From a virus, in IMG/VR virus record IMGVR_UViG_3300027541_000073, positions 25,993 through 89,992 of that record: a DNA stretch of 64,000 bases. One strand, 5' to 3'. Positions 55,101-63,144 of the stretch are shown in pieces (the stretch's first letter is position 1; each line of letters opens with the position of its first letter). The notes under the pieces are model-generated. The model worked only from the letters and a program-made list of their open reading frames with translations. It had not been told where the DNA came from and searched no databases. The translations under genes were made by a program, and so were the position numbers.

Positions 55101-58100
55101 TAGTTGACTTCTCATATGAAATGAGTTTCATAGATATTGCTGTAGGCGATTTAGTAAAAATTAAAAATGAAAAATCTGGTGGTTGGATTCTTTTAGAAAG
55201 AATTAATACACTAGTTACAGATAACATTTCTTTAAATTACACAACAGTAGGTCGTCAAAACGGAACAATCCAATTCAATAGTAATTTGTACAAGTTTACA
55301 AATAGTAATATTGGATTTGATAGTTTTACCTATGATGGCGATGTATACGACGACGAACCAAAAGAAGAATTAAGAATTATTCTCGATGTCATTAAAAATA
55401 ATTTATTAATAGACGATTTAGAAGTAGAGTATAATAAGTTATTCTTTGCAAGTCTGCGTTACGTATTCTCAGAACAAACATTTGTTGATTGGGCATTTAA
55501 GACTTCGTTCGTTAAGAGTCAACACAACCTTGGCGAATTAAAACAAAAAGTTAATTATAAAAATGACAATCTTGCTAGTTACGAAGAATACATTAATGAA
55601 GTAAAACCTTACAGAACTAAAGTTAGAGAATTTATCAGCAATTACACAGCAACTGATAATACATATACAGGAACTACAGACTTTGACCTTCCAGCACGTT
55701 ATGATACTGAAGAAGGAAAAATTCTTCCGTTTGATGTAAAAGTCAATAATTCTGTAATTACATATAACTCATCTGCAATATTAAATGCACCATACAGTGA
55801 TTGGTTAGATCATGCTGGATATCGTGTTACAGAAATTGTTGTTGTTGACGGTGGCTCAGGATACCAAGCCGCACCTGCTGTTGAAGTAGTTGGTGTGTGC
55901 AAAACTAAAGCCACTGCTAAAGCGTATATTTCACAAGGATCAGTAACAAAGATTGCAGTAGAAACTAAAGGAGAAGGTTACCTAACTACACCTACTATAG
56001 TTATTAGCGGATCAGTTGGCGCAAGCGGAGTAACAGCCAAGGCTACAGCAATTCTTGGAGAAGGCGTTACAAGAACAAACACCATTGGTGTTAAATTTGA
56101 CAGAATTATTCCGGAGTATCAAGTAAGTTCTATTACAATGTCGCAGACATTCGATGGTACAGGATCTAGAACATTGTTCCAGTTAAACTGGCCTATTGAT
56201 ATTAGAACAAACAAGACTGCGGTAACAGTATCTAACGAAGAATTATTGTCTAGTGATTTTACAGTTTATAATAAGAAAGATACTTCGTTAGGATATACAC
56301 GTTATATTGGTATATTAGAGTTATCTACTGCGGCAGAAGTTGGCAGTTCTAATATTACTGTAACTTATACTAAAGATATAAGACTTCTTACAGCCGCAGA
56401 TAGAATTCAATATTACTATAGTCCAATAACAGGACAGATTGGTAAAGACCTAGGACAGTTAATGTCTGGAGTTGACTACGGCGGCGTTGAAATTACAGGG
56501 CTAGGATTTGAAATAAGTTCTGGTTGGGACGGACTTCCATGGTTTACTGCTGGCTGGGACGACTTCGATGAAGATTATACAGACTTTTTAGTTGTATCAG
56601 ATGGTACAACACGTTCTTATAATCTGCCATATATTCCTGCAGATGGAGAACAGATTAACGTTTATATTAATGGTGTAAGAATTGATGACATTAATTATGA
56701 CGTTTACACCAGTGCCGAAACTGCATATAATACCGCAGCCGCATTATTAGAAGTTTATACTGCTGAAGAGATTGCTCTACAAGCAGATAAAGACGCTAAA
56801 GAAATAACAGTTAATTCTCTAACACAAGAGCTTATTGATACACAGGCAGTTATTGCTGACTTACAAGCACAGTTAGAAATTACCTCCCCAAGCGATCCTT
56901 TATACTTTGCTTTACAAACTACATTGGCAGAAAATCAAGCACAGGAAACACAGTTAATTTCAGACTTGACCATTGCCCAAGGCGAACTAGACGATGCAGA
57001 AGCATTACTAACAGCCAAACAAGTACAAGTGGCTAACAAAACTCTTGATGTTGCCGCAAAGTTAGCAACATTAAATGCAACCGATGAAATTACAAATCCA
57101 GATGCACAGATGCAGACATTTGTAGGAGACGGAAGCACTGATACTCCTATAGTCATTCCTGCATACGTAGATGTAAACAGCGGAGATACTATTATCTTCC
57201 GTAAGAGTACCAGCGATGGTAGTTTTAGACCAAACCAGCAATATTTAGACTCTGAAATCAGCGGCGGAGATTTTACATATACTACTGCCCGAGGCATTCG
57301 TGCAGAAGACATCAATCTTGACGGCGACAATTTTGTAACACCAACTAACAGCCATGCACCGGAAGAAGTAGTTACGGGACAGGTTGTAGACTCTGTAGCA
57401 ATTACAGTCTACCATACTGTAGAAGACGGTACACCTATTATTGTCACAAGACATTATATAACAACAGAGCCAGAAAACGAGTTCTTAATTGGACAGCGTC
57501 CAAACAGCACTCAAGCGGCAGTTGTTAAATTAAACGGATTAATTAAAAAGCAAGATGTAGATTATACACTAAATTACGCTATGCAAAAAGTTGTGTTCCC
57601 AACTAACTTGCCTGTGGGCAGTGAAGTTGTGATTACTTCTATGAGCAAAAACGGTACAAGCATTCTTGATTCCGATTCATTTACTGGCGATGGTGTTTCT
57701 GTAGATTTTGTAACAGTAGCACGTTGGGATGGAGATTATTCTGCACTAGTTACTGTTAACGGTGTACCAGCCACAGTAACAACATTTGTAACAGATAATA
57801 CTTACAGCGAAGTTGGAAACATTGGAATTAGATTTGCTACAGCACCAGTCAATACGGCAATTATCGACTACACGATTATTGGTACAGCATTAAACACAGT
57901 AAGTCGTGTTTCAACAGAAACTGTTGTTTATGACGGCACAAGTCAGGTGTATAGTTTAACAAATACACCGGCCAACTTACGTCCGTTTGATAATAACGTA
58001 TTAGTTGAATATGCTGGAAGAATTTTACGTCCGGCAGATACTGTTTATTTTGATGTCGTAGGAACAGTTCGTACTTACACAGTAAGCACAGTTGACTATG

Positions 58101-60190
58101 CTATTAATACCATTGATGCAAACAAGGTTAGAGTTTTCTTAAACGGCACCGAACTAGCAATTTCAAGACAATTTACTTGGAAGTCATCTAGCAATCAGTT
58201 AACAATTAAGCGTGGAGTTGCTAAAGTTGGCGATAAAATTGCATTGGTAATTTTAGAAAATGCAGAATACTACATTGACGAAGACTCAACAGGTGCTCAA
58301 TTGCGCTTAGTAGATAGTTACTCGGTTAACGATAAATTTGCAGTTACTACATTTACTAATCACGATATTTTAGATATCGAACGTAATAGTGATTATATTA
58401 CATCTGCAAGTATTGTGACTGAAGGAACTACCGACTACTATAGATTAAATCAATTATTAGCAGGACGCATCCAACTTAGAAACCCTGCGTTGGGCGCACA
58501 GTATATTTGGTTAGCATTGAACGGAGAATTGTTAACTCCTGAAATCGATTATATCTTAGAAGATAATTTAACTTATATTCAAATTGATAGAAACAGAGTG
58601 TTAACATCTACAGATGTAATAGACCTTATTGTATTCAGTAGCGATGTAACTACTGGTAGACCTTTTGGTTATAGAATATTCAAAGATATGTTAAACAGAA
58701 CAATCTATAAGAGATTAGATTCTGAAGCATCGGCAGTATTAGCACAGCCATTAAATTATTATGATACAACTATTGTGTTAGAAGATGCCAGCGGCTTAGT
58801 TGAACCATTGCGTAGTCAGAATCAAGCAGGTATTGTTCTAATTGATAAAGAGCGTATAGAATATCTTGAAAAAGATGGAAATACATTAAAATATCTACGC
58901 AGAGGTACACTAGGAACTGGAGTTCCTGAAGTGCATCCAGTAGGAACAGCAGTACTTGATGCAAGTACAAACCAAACTGTTCCTTATAAAGATGAAACAG
59001 AAACTGTTGTTTTAGTTGCTGGCGGATACTCACAGGCATCTGAAATATATGAAAACAGTTTTGGTATCAATGTTACTTCAGTCAAGTATAATTTTAACAA
59101 TACTACAGCGTTCCCATTAGGCGGACAAGTTGTGACTGTAAAAGGAACTGGATTCAAGGAAAACGTTGAAGTTGTTATCGGTGACCCTACACTAAAAACA
59201 ACATTTGTAGCCACAGAAGTTAATTCTGCCAATGAAATAATTGTTAGCAACATCGATAGATTATTTGTAGGCAAGGAAGTTGTATTCAGCGGCGCAGTTT
59301 TTGGCGGTATTGATTCTTCTATTTCTTATTATATTTTAACTTATGGACAGGATGTAGTTACAGAAGAATATTATATTACAGTTAGCGAAACAGTAAACGG
59401 CAGTCCGGTGTCATTATCAGTAAGTACTGGCGAAATGACCGGTTCTCATATGAGAGCTAAGTGCAACACTACTTATGTAAGTAGTACTGAATTGACATTT
59501 ATCAGTCAAGCAGAAGTAGTTGGTGCGTACGATTTAGTAATAGTAAATCCGTCGTTTAGTGTTGGACCAGTTACAGTGGCACAAACTAGTTACGTAGCAC
59601 CAGCGGCTATAAAATATGTACAAATCTTGTTACCGTTTAGCCCAATAGTTAATACTATTACCACAAGAAACCCAGCAGAAACTGGTGAGTGGTATAAGGA
59701 AACTGCCGAAATTAGTGTGGCAAATATTCAAGTAGGAAGAGGTTATAAGATTAAAACCATTGGTACAACAGATTACATGAGTATCGGCGCAAGTTCTAAC
59801 ACAATTGGTACAGAATTTATAGCAACAGCAGTGGGTTCAGGCACAGGTACAGTATTAGACTATACAAGTATTCCTTTAGAATACTGGGAAGGTTTGGATA
59901 TTGAAGTGTTTGTAGCAGGCCGCCGCTTGCGTAAAAATCCAACATCAGTATGGGACGAAAGTTTAGGCCCAGATAGCCCAAGTGGTGACAAACAATTACA
60001 AGCAGAATTTGCAGTAAACAAGAATGTGGGTGCTTATGTACGTTTAACAGAGCCTCCAACAAATGGCGCAAAAGTTATTGTACAGAAGAAAGTGGGTCAA
60101 GCGTGGGTAGCACAAGGTCAGAGCCTTGTTGATGCACAAACTGACCAAGCAAAATTCGTTCGTGCAAAGACTGCGAATTTGCCTCGATAA
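46106..60190 (+). CDS. Giant 4694-residue baseplate/tail protein (gp7-like position)
   Basis: Single unbroken frame of 14 kb, AAAGGACAGT upstream. Follows gp6 as gp7 does in T4 (1032 residues), so a wedge-peripheral role is likely, though I see no clear gp7 homology. Parts: conserved N-terminus PRYFRTSTNQKFLNGTLDQL; a cupredoxin-like domain near residues 170-285 (LKLYRGQTYKFDIN, GTITFTVPDDAPDLLYYVSA) whose usual ligand His positions are not evident; an FG-GAP-like propeller near 2090-2410; two GxGYxxxPxIxxxG beta units near 2880-2940 and 3245-3320; a coiled coil near 3535-3665; a Y-Y-I beta repeat; and IGASSNTIGTEFIATAVG-type repeat near 4545-4585. Possibly holds receptor-contacting arms. Domain calls are by eye. 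Confidence 0.8.
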   Translation: MAFTKDQKEPSLPIGTDTTRSAVNFLPRYFRTSTNQKFLNGTLDQLISVGNVDKINAYIGRKNSKAYVPSDNYVDEISVERSAYQLEPAIIVKDSLENVTFFSDYNDYINQLVYFNSSAVDHSKINSQEFYSWNPNIDWDKFVNYREYYWLPKGPQSIAVKGQSRSIISTYTVTTVSDVDNIAYVFSPDGLTRNPSLKLYRGQTYKFDINCPGNAIAFKTIRDMADSYIYTDGVISDTPYVEVGTITFTVPDDAPDLLYYVSANNINTSGFFKIYDIAENTFIDVEKEILGKKTYNIDGTTELSNGMKVYFIGNVTPAKYATDNWYVEGVGDKIRLIAEFDLQTPSSFALDSDIEFDTENFDTQGFDVNSNYPAEKDYITISRASRDRNHWSRYNRWFHRSVIEASATYNNQPVEIDQTARAKRPIIEFKPDLQLWNFGRQAKRSVDLVDLYTKDAFSTVEGSIGYNIDGVLLLEGMRVLFAADTDAIVNGRIFKIGFITHLGVKRITLLEETDTTPIDGETVLVTDGDNFKGKMFHYSSGAWVESQDKTAVNVAPLFDVVDVNATSFGDRTTYIGSSFIGSKVFSYQPGDTYDNILTQNISYRNIGNIGDIVFDFNLQKDSFTYQGEVELITRVLDRGYLRINDSLSDYRLVNGWVKSEFQTKQPVIRQINVQADLLNLFPIDVYAKSGMLDDLDVKVFVNNKKRTDYEIYRQNSIAYIQFTADLTVDDVVVIETMSSATKLDNIGYYKFPSNLESNPQNLSLEDLTLGQISNHLKTISENFVKFEGNIPGISNLRDLGNISGYGTQIVQHSGPLAPIMYSFTNKNVNIIKSLRYARDEYSKFKRNLIRTATTYGYDGITRTHLDLVLKEVTKDKTVESPFYLSDMVPFGVNFVYEQEVIDNSFTDYPLTFDFNLDEASSKAVMVYVNDDLLLHGRDYIFVNTSFVRILSAIQTGDILKIYQYDQTAGCCVPPTPTKLGLYPLFEPKIFVDNTYVTPTKVIQGHDGSITVAFSKPDEPNEFRDELLLELETRIYNNIKIRYNPELFNLDTLMTGYFRNADITVDELNSTLRQEFLNWTSLINDDYTKHSFFDRNEPFTYNYKSFADPQGNPLPGFWRGIYKYFYDTDRPHTHPWEMLGFSIKPKWWETTYGPAPYTKDNLLLWNDLAEGLVRAPGQLPTRNSLYARPELLKYVPVNASGELIDPLTVGLVSDFVSVFTEKEFTFGDQTPIETAWRRSSHYAFSLITALTLLRPAKMFALGFDRIRQYRDQTGQIVYKLPTGNLRFNTTNMVFPSTVKDSTRVFTSGLVNYLSDYGISKSFAILDNFKSDLTSLQVKISSKLAGFTTKEKFKLILDSRSPLNEGNVFIPQENYNIILNSSTPVTTINYSGVIIEKTTSGFVIKGYDKSIPEFKYKKALDTVSDPIINVGGISETYIDWNSNKFYSKGQIVKTDQNYFRVTVAHTSTTAFESKYFVKLPYLPIVGGRQIVIRRNFEKSVSTLHYGAELRTVQEVVDFLLGYGKYLTDAGFTFEYFNPNLKTVTDWQTSAKEFAFWTTQNWAEGSIITVSPAAEELIYRQDYAVVDSIYDPFYEYSLFKQDGVELEPSFTNSIRENNSFSLRPKNTADGLYHATLNLVQKEHVLILDDTTIFNDIIYDQVQGYRQERIKVVGYKISDWTGDFSIPGFVYDRAVVSEWTAWKDYALGETVKYKEFYYSARTNVPGTELFDDNNWYRLDGRPQSKLIPNWDYRATQFEDFYDLDTDSFDVDQQKFAQHLIGYQKRQYLENIINDDVSQYKFYQGMIQEKGTQNSLSKLFDALNYANTDSLEFFEEWAIRLGQYGASGGYEEVEYILNEEKFLINPQPIELVNAVPFGVNDFVYRITQDQVYLKPDDYTHEPFPVLASQKEYIRTAGYVNYEDVDYIISSKDEFANYNIKNLVEGTYFWLGFDNSSWNVYRFTNFAKSVKSVSEGTNLRITLNTKLPVDIEVGSYIGINNTNASLEGIKQVLDTGLNWFEITMPANLDTAAIAEINLFLNINLFKFTPQRLSSINDLNSLPVSAKKNNEIVWTDGVNNAWSVWKFAKTYTSTKITSEENYFGKVIAVDNTETVLAATSTNAVLFYSRPTSTFGWAFQDSIFPLSTETFTDTNGSFGDSLCFNADGSYLFVGAPRYGITSEPGALPTDPPIITEVDIGYVAQYTKNIYGSYEFTRVIQSATPTQFQYFGQKIQVNGNVLYIVSKGNGSSVPAAVSAYNLTTNTFLATLTLPTGISITDIDISSSNIVAISKNDESVLVVRLAGTAFTTVQEINVSDFTSLEVLETGSNFGTSVAITKDSTFVAVGVPGYSGVASNQGAVALFKLNASTYVADDFITSPLNQDSEKFGYRVRFNLDNDRLVIYSYGGSQTIETIIDSGETTFDLNVTTFIEEQEFTGSVRVYEKYDAKFLIGDELEPTAVSGINYGDAFVVARKIYINDQTSINGSFHEFSGSTKSWTKFREPEPSVNLSKIKSLFLYNTRTNSVVANLDFIDPITGKILGIAEQELTFKTYYDPAIYTVGVESVVVDLLMGWTTPHVGKLWWDLSTIKFANPLQGSIVYKANTWNNVYNDSTVDIYEWVESEYTPSEWDSLADTETGLALGISGTSKYGDLAYSIKQKYDTISKTFTNTYYFWVKNKTTVPDVTFRKTSASDVANLISNPKGQGIQYATLLGKNQFALVNCKGLITGKDVALNVRYWTVNNTENNIHAHYQLLAEGNTNKKLNKYVEQKWFDSLIGYDINGAEVPDPRLPAKLKYGILNKPRQGMFVNRLEALKQFIERVNSVLIQRAIIDDFDFTALNSKEEPPTELSGKYDIAIDSQSQIRFVGSTGFIQATAVPVVEAGKIVRVVVTNPGRGYKIAPEIIVNGAGTGVKLTAKINTIGEVTGVTVDNFGRDYLDSTTLYIRPFTILVNNDETAANKWSLYIWDSVKGDWFRSKTQIYDVTKHWDYADWYADGYSAFTKVDHLVDFSYEMSFIDIAVGDLVKIKNEKSGGWILLERINTLVTDNISLNYTTVGRQNGTIQFNSNLYKFTNSNIGFDSFTYDGDVYDDEPKEELRIILDVIKNNLLIDDLEVEYNKLFFASLRYVFSEQTFVDWAFKTSFVKSQHNLGELKQKVNYKNDNLASYEEYINEVKPYRTKVREFISNYTATDNTYTGTTDFDLPARYDTEEGKILPFDVKVNNSVITYNSSAILNAPYSDWLDHAGYRVTEIVVVDGGSGYQAAPAVEVVGVCKTKATAKAYISQGSVTKIAVETKGEGYLTTPTIVISGSVGASGVTAKATAILGEGVTRTNTIGVKFDRIIPEYQVSSITMSQTFDGTGSRTLFQLNWPIDIRTNKTAVTVSNEELLSSDFTVYNKKDTSLGYTRYIGILELSTAAEVGSSNITVTYTKDIRLLTAADRIQYYYSPITGQIGKDLGQLMSGVDYGGVEITGLGFEISSGWDGLPWFTAGWDDFDEDYTDFLVVSDGTTRSYNLPYIPADGEQINVYINGVRIDDINYDVYTSAETAYNTAAALLEVYTAEEIALQADKDAKEITVNSLTQELIDTQAVIADLQAQLEITSPSDPLYFALQTTLAENQAQETQLISDLTIAQGELDDAEALLTAKQVQVANKTLDVAAKLATLNATDEITNPDAQMQTFVGDGSTDTPIVIPAYVDVNSGDTIIFRKSTSDGSFRPNQQYLDSEISGGDFTYTTARGIRAEDINLDGDNFVTPTNSHAPEEVVTGQVVDSVAITVYHTVEDGTPIIVTRHYITTEPENEFLIGQRPNSTQAAVVKLNGLIKKQDVDYTLNYAMQKVVFPTNLPVGSEVVITSMSKNGTSILDSDSFTGDGVSVDFVTVARWDGDYSALVTVNGVPATVTTFVTDNTYSEVGNIGIRFATAPVNTAIIDYTIIGTALNTVSRVSTETVVYDGTSQVYSLTNTPANLRPFDNNVLVEYAGRILRPADTVYFDVVGTVRTYTVSTVDYAINTIDANKVRVFLNGTELAISRQFTWKSSSNQLTIKRGVAKVGDKIALVILENAEYYIDEDSTGAQLRLVDSYSVNDKFAVTTFTNHDILDIERNSDYITSASIVTEGTTDYYRLNQLLAGRIQLRNPALGAQYIWLALNGELLTPEIDYILEDNLTYIQIDRNRVLTSTDVIDLIVFSSDVTTGRPFGYRIFKDMLNRTIYKRLDSEASAVLAQPLNYYDTTIVLEDASGLVEPLRSQNQAGIVLIDKERIEYLEKDGNTLKYLRRGTLGTGVPEVHPVGTAVLDASTNQTVPYKDETETVVLVAGGYSQASEIYENSFGINVTSVKYNFNNTTAFPLGGQVVTVKGTGFKENVEVVIGDPTLKTTFVATEVNSANEIIVSNIDRLFVGKEVVFSGAVFGGIDSSISYYILTYGQDVVTEEYYITVSETVNGSPVSLSVSTGEMTGSHMRAKCNTTYVSSTELTFISQAEVVGAYDLVIVNPSFSVGPVTVAQTSYVAPAAIKYVQILLPFSPIVNTITTRNPAETGEWYKETAEISVANIQVGRGYKIKTIGTTDYMSIGASSNTIGTEFIATAVGSGTGTVLDYTSIPLEYWEGLDIEVFVAGRRLRKNPTSVWDESLGPDSPSGDKQLQAEFAVNKNVGAYVRLTEPPTNGAKVIVQKKVGQAWVAQGQSLVDAQTDQAKFVRAKTANLPR

Positions 60191-60193
60191 ATA
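60186..60193 (+). promoter_or_regulatory. Late promoter overlapping the giant gene stop
   Basis: GATAAATA covering the TAA at 60188-60190; 21 bases before ATG 60215. CAGGTGA follows as ribosome site. Confidence 0.55.
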
Positions 60194-60214
60194 TAGAATA
60201 CAGGTGATTTTAAC

Positions 60215-60829
60215 ATGACAACAAAACCAAACGAAAATTCAGGAATCCGAGTACAAGGACATATAAAAATATTTGATCCAACTACTAAGGAAGTCTTTAT
60301 TGATAAGAAAAACGCTATTCACTACGAAAATATGAGTATAGCCCTGGCAGAAAGTCTTGCAAACGCAGGCAAAGGGTTTATATATGAGATGGTGTTTGGC
60401 AATGGCGGCACTTCGGTGGACCCAACAGGAGTTATTACATACCTTACTCCTAACAGCACAGGGTCTAATGCCAGTTTATACAACGAAACATACACTAAAG
60501 TAGTTGATGATAGAAGCACAAATAATTTAGATCCAACTAGAAATAAGATAGAAACACGTCATGTTACTGGTACAAACTACACAGACATCTTAATCACTTG
60601 TTTATTAGACTACGGCGAGCCTAGCAATCAAGACGCATTTGACAACGCCACGTACACAGACGGCGAATATGTGTTTGATGAACTAGGTTTAAGAGGTTAC
60701 GATCCTGCTGGAACAGGTCGTTTACTAACACACGTTATCTTCCACCCTGTACAAAAGAGTTTAAACCGTTTAATTCAAATAGACTACACAGTTAGAGTAC
60801 AGAGCTTAACCGGTTTTAATGAGGCTTAA
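60215..60829 (+). CDS. Virion/baseplate protein, function unknown
   Basis: 204 residues starting MTTKPNENSGIRVQGHIKIF. Beta-rich and acidic, no membrane or signal sequence: FIYEMVFGNGGTSVDPTGVI, YTKVVDDRSTNNLDPTRNKI, GYDPAGTGRLLTHVIFHPVQ, and the end LIQIDYTVRVQSLTGFNEA. The motif IKIFDPTTKEVFIDKKNAIH at the start suggests a tail or baseplate surface protein of a type common in marine T4-likes. Sits 2 bases before the 770-residue fibre gene. T4 gp8 (334) occupies a similar place but no homology is claimed. Confidence 0.7.
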   Translation: MTTKPNENSGIRVQGHIKIFDPTTKEVFIDKKNAIHYENMSIALAESLANAGKGFIYEMVFGNGGTSVDPTGVITYLTPNSTGSNASLYNETYTKVVDDRSTNNLDPTRNKIETRHVTGTNYTDILITCLLDYGEPSNQDAFDNATYTDGEYVFDELGLRGYDPAGTGRLLTHVIFHPVQKSLNRLIQIDYTVRVQSLTGFNEA

Positions 60830-60831
60830 TT

Positions 60832-63144
60832 ATGTCATACCAAGTTAGATATACAGATTCAACAAATTTAGACAAACCAGCATTAACGGTAGAAGATAAT
60901 ACCATTAATGATTCAACATCGTTACAATTTCCAGGTCGTAATGTTACTGGTTATGGCACAATTATTGCAGAAAACTTTTTACACTTATTAGAAAATTTTG
61001 CTAACGACAGCGCACCAACAAATCCAATAGAAGGACAATTATGGTACGATAATACTGCTGGTGTTAACCAACTAAAAGTGTGGGACGGTACTAGTTGGTC
61101 TAGTGCTGGCGGTTTAAAGAAAGGCAACGTTGAGCCAGAATTGGCAACTAGTTTACCAGGAGACCTATGGGTAAACACCGATACACAACAATTATACCTA
61201 TACACAGGTTCAGGTTGGATCTTAGTTGGTCCAAGATTTAGTGAAGGTGCTCGTACTGGTGCTGAACCAGAGTTTATCGAAGACACATTAAGCAACGCTC
61301 AGCCAGTGGTTTCTAACTATATTAATGGTGAGCGTGTTTGTATTATTAGTAAAACAGCGTTTACACCAAAAACTTTAATCACAGGCTTTCAAACAATCAA
61401 AGCAGGTGTTAATTTAAACTCTAACTACAATACATATTGGGGTACTGCTGAAAAGGCAGCGGCGCTGTTAGTAGGTACCACTACAGTTTCTGCATCAAAC
61501 TTCCTAAGAGGCGATGCAACTAGTAATACAACATTTCCAATCAACGTTAGAAATGCAGGCGGTATTGCAATCGGTGAAGATACTCAGTTAAATTTAGGTA
61601 TTGACGGTGCCGCAGGTGTAATTTTTCACAAAACATCTGGTAGTAACTTAGATATTCGTATGAACAACAACGGTGCTATCCGTACAGTTGTTCGTGTTGA
61701 CAGTTCAGAGCGTGTTGGTATTAATAATATTAACCCACAGACTGACTTAGATGTAGGCGGAGACTTTAACGCATCCGGTAACATTACCGCAGACGGTAGT
61801 GCTACATTTGGCGGCGGACTTACAGTAACAGGCGCATTAGATATTGCAGGTGATGTATCGTTTGGTACAGACAATACAAATACAGTAACAGTATCTGGTG
61901 TTATTTTACCAGACGTAAACTTAGGTGCAGATATTGGTACTGTAGATAAAAAGTTTCAAAGAATTTGGAGTTCACGCTTTGACGGTGAATTTTATGGAAA
62001 CGTGTTTGGTTCGTTAACTGGTAATGCCAGCGGATCGTCTACTAAACTAGCATCTCCAACAATCTTTGACTTAGACGGTGACATTACATCTAACGAAGTT
62101 GAATTTGATGGACAAACAGGTACTCCGACACTTAATACTCTAACAGCATCAGGTACAGGCACAGAAGCAACATTGACATTTGTGGCACAGACAGTTGCTC
62201 CGTATCCAACAGGATCTACTATTGTAGTATCTGGTGTTGCTCCAACAGGATATCGCGGAACTTACACAGTTACAGACGGTGGACTAGACTATGTTAAGTA
62301 TGCTAGTACACAAACTGGCCCACAAACATCGGCAGGTGCTGTTTCAAGATTTGGGTTATCAGGAAATAGAAAACGTTTTTACACACAATTAAGCGAAACC
62401 TTTATTGCAGATAAACCAGAAGTTACAAGTATTCAAGAAGGTGATGAATTTGTTGTACAGCGTGGAGCAGAAGGTCTTAAAAAGATTACAAAACAAAGTC
62501 TGTGGACAGCAATACCTGTAACACCTTGCGGAGTAGTGCTACCATTTGCTGGTTTAGTTGCACCTACAGGATGGCTATTCTGCGACGGTTCAGAAGTATT
62601 AATATCGAGCTACCCAGAATTGTTTGATATCATAGGATATCAGTTCGGCGACATTACTACATTATTAGGACTTGGTACTTTCAAACTTCCAGATATGCGA
62701 GGCAGAATGGCTCTTGCTATGGATAGTATGAATAATGGTATTACAGTTCCAAGCAAATTAGATCCAACACAGCAAATTAGCACAGGCGGCGGCGCCGCAA
62801 ATAGAGTAACAGATGCAACTGCTGATATTGTTGGCCAAGGCGGCGGCGTTGAGAAGAAGTTAATTGACACTTCTGAAATACCAGATCACGTACACGATTT
62901 AATCGGCGACGATGAAAACAAATACTATGCGTTTAGAAACGTTCCAGGAGATCCAACTGATACTAATGCTATTAGCGGAGAAGGTTCTACTACTACAGCC
63001 CGAGGACAATACATGTCAGACTCTGGTGGCATTTTAGGATATCCAAAAACTGCTGGCGGCGAATCTATACAATCACAATTCAATGTTATGAATCCATACT
63101 TAACATTGAACTACATTATTAATACTGGACGAAACGTACTATGA
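60832..63144 (+). CDS. Tail-collar fibre (short-tail-fibre-like, gp12-type C-terminus)
   Basis: 770 residues, ATGAGG upstream. The N-terminal about 150 residues carry the unit LENFANDSAPTNPIEGQLWYD..W plus LPGDLWVNTDTQQLYLYTG, also present in the next gene. The middle is a repetitive shaft with a predicted chaperone/collar-like segment (SSERVGINNINPQTDLDVGG, ADGSATFGGGLTVTGALDIA). Around residues 563-623 is a phage tail-collar domain: GVVLPFAGLVAPTGWLFCDG, ELFDIIGYQFG, TFKLPDMRGRMALAMD. The C-terminus has the EIPDHVHDL and NPYLTLNYIINTGRN signatures of that family. Likely a receptor-binding short fibre; overlaps the next start by ATGA. Confidence 0.85.
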   Translation: MSYQVRYTDSTNLDKPALTVEDNTINDSTSLQFPGRNVTGYGTIIAENFLHLLENFANDSAPTNPIEGQLWYDNTAGVNQLKVWDGTSWSSAGGLKKGNVEPELATSLPGDLWVNTDTQQLYLYTGSGWILVGPRFSEGARTGAEPEFIEDTLSNAQPVVSNYINGERVCIISKTAFTPKTLITGFQTIKAGVNLNSNYNTYWGTAEKAAALLVGTTTVSASNFLRGDATSNTTFPINVRNAGGIAIGEDTQLNLGIDGAAGVIFHKTSGSNLDIRMNNNGAIRTVVRVDSSERVGINNINPQTDLDVGGDFNASGNITADGSATFGGGLTVTGALDIAGDVSFGTDNTNTVTVSGVILPDVNLGADIGTVDKKFQRIWSSRFDGEFYGNVFGSLTGNASGSSTKLASPTIFDLDGDITSNEVEFDGQTGTPTLNTLTASGTGTEATLTFVAQTVAPYPTGSTIVVSGVAPTGYRGTYTVTDGGLDYVKYASTQTGPQTSAGAVSRFGLSGNRKRFYTQLSETFIADKPEVTSIQEGDEFVVQRGAEGLKKITKQSLWTAIPVTPCGVVLPFAGLVAPTGWLFCDGSEVLISSYPELFDIIGYQFGDITTLLGLGTFKLPDMRGRMALAMDSMNNGITVPSKLDPTQQISTGGGAANRVTDATADIVGQGGGVEKKLIDTSEIPDHVHDLIGDDENKYYAFRNVPGDPTDTNAISGEGSTTTARGQYMSDSGGILGYPKTAGGESIQSQFNVMNPYLTLNYIINTGRNVL

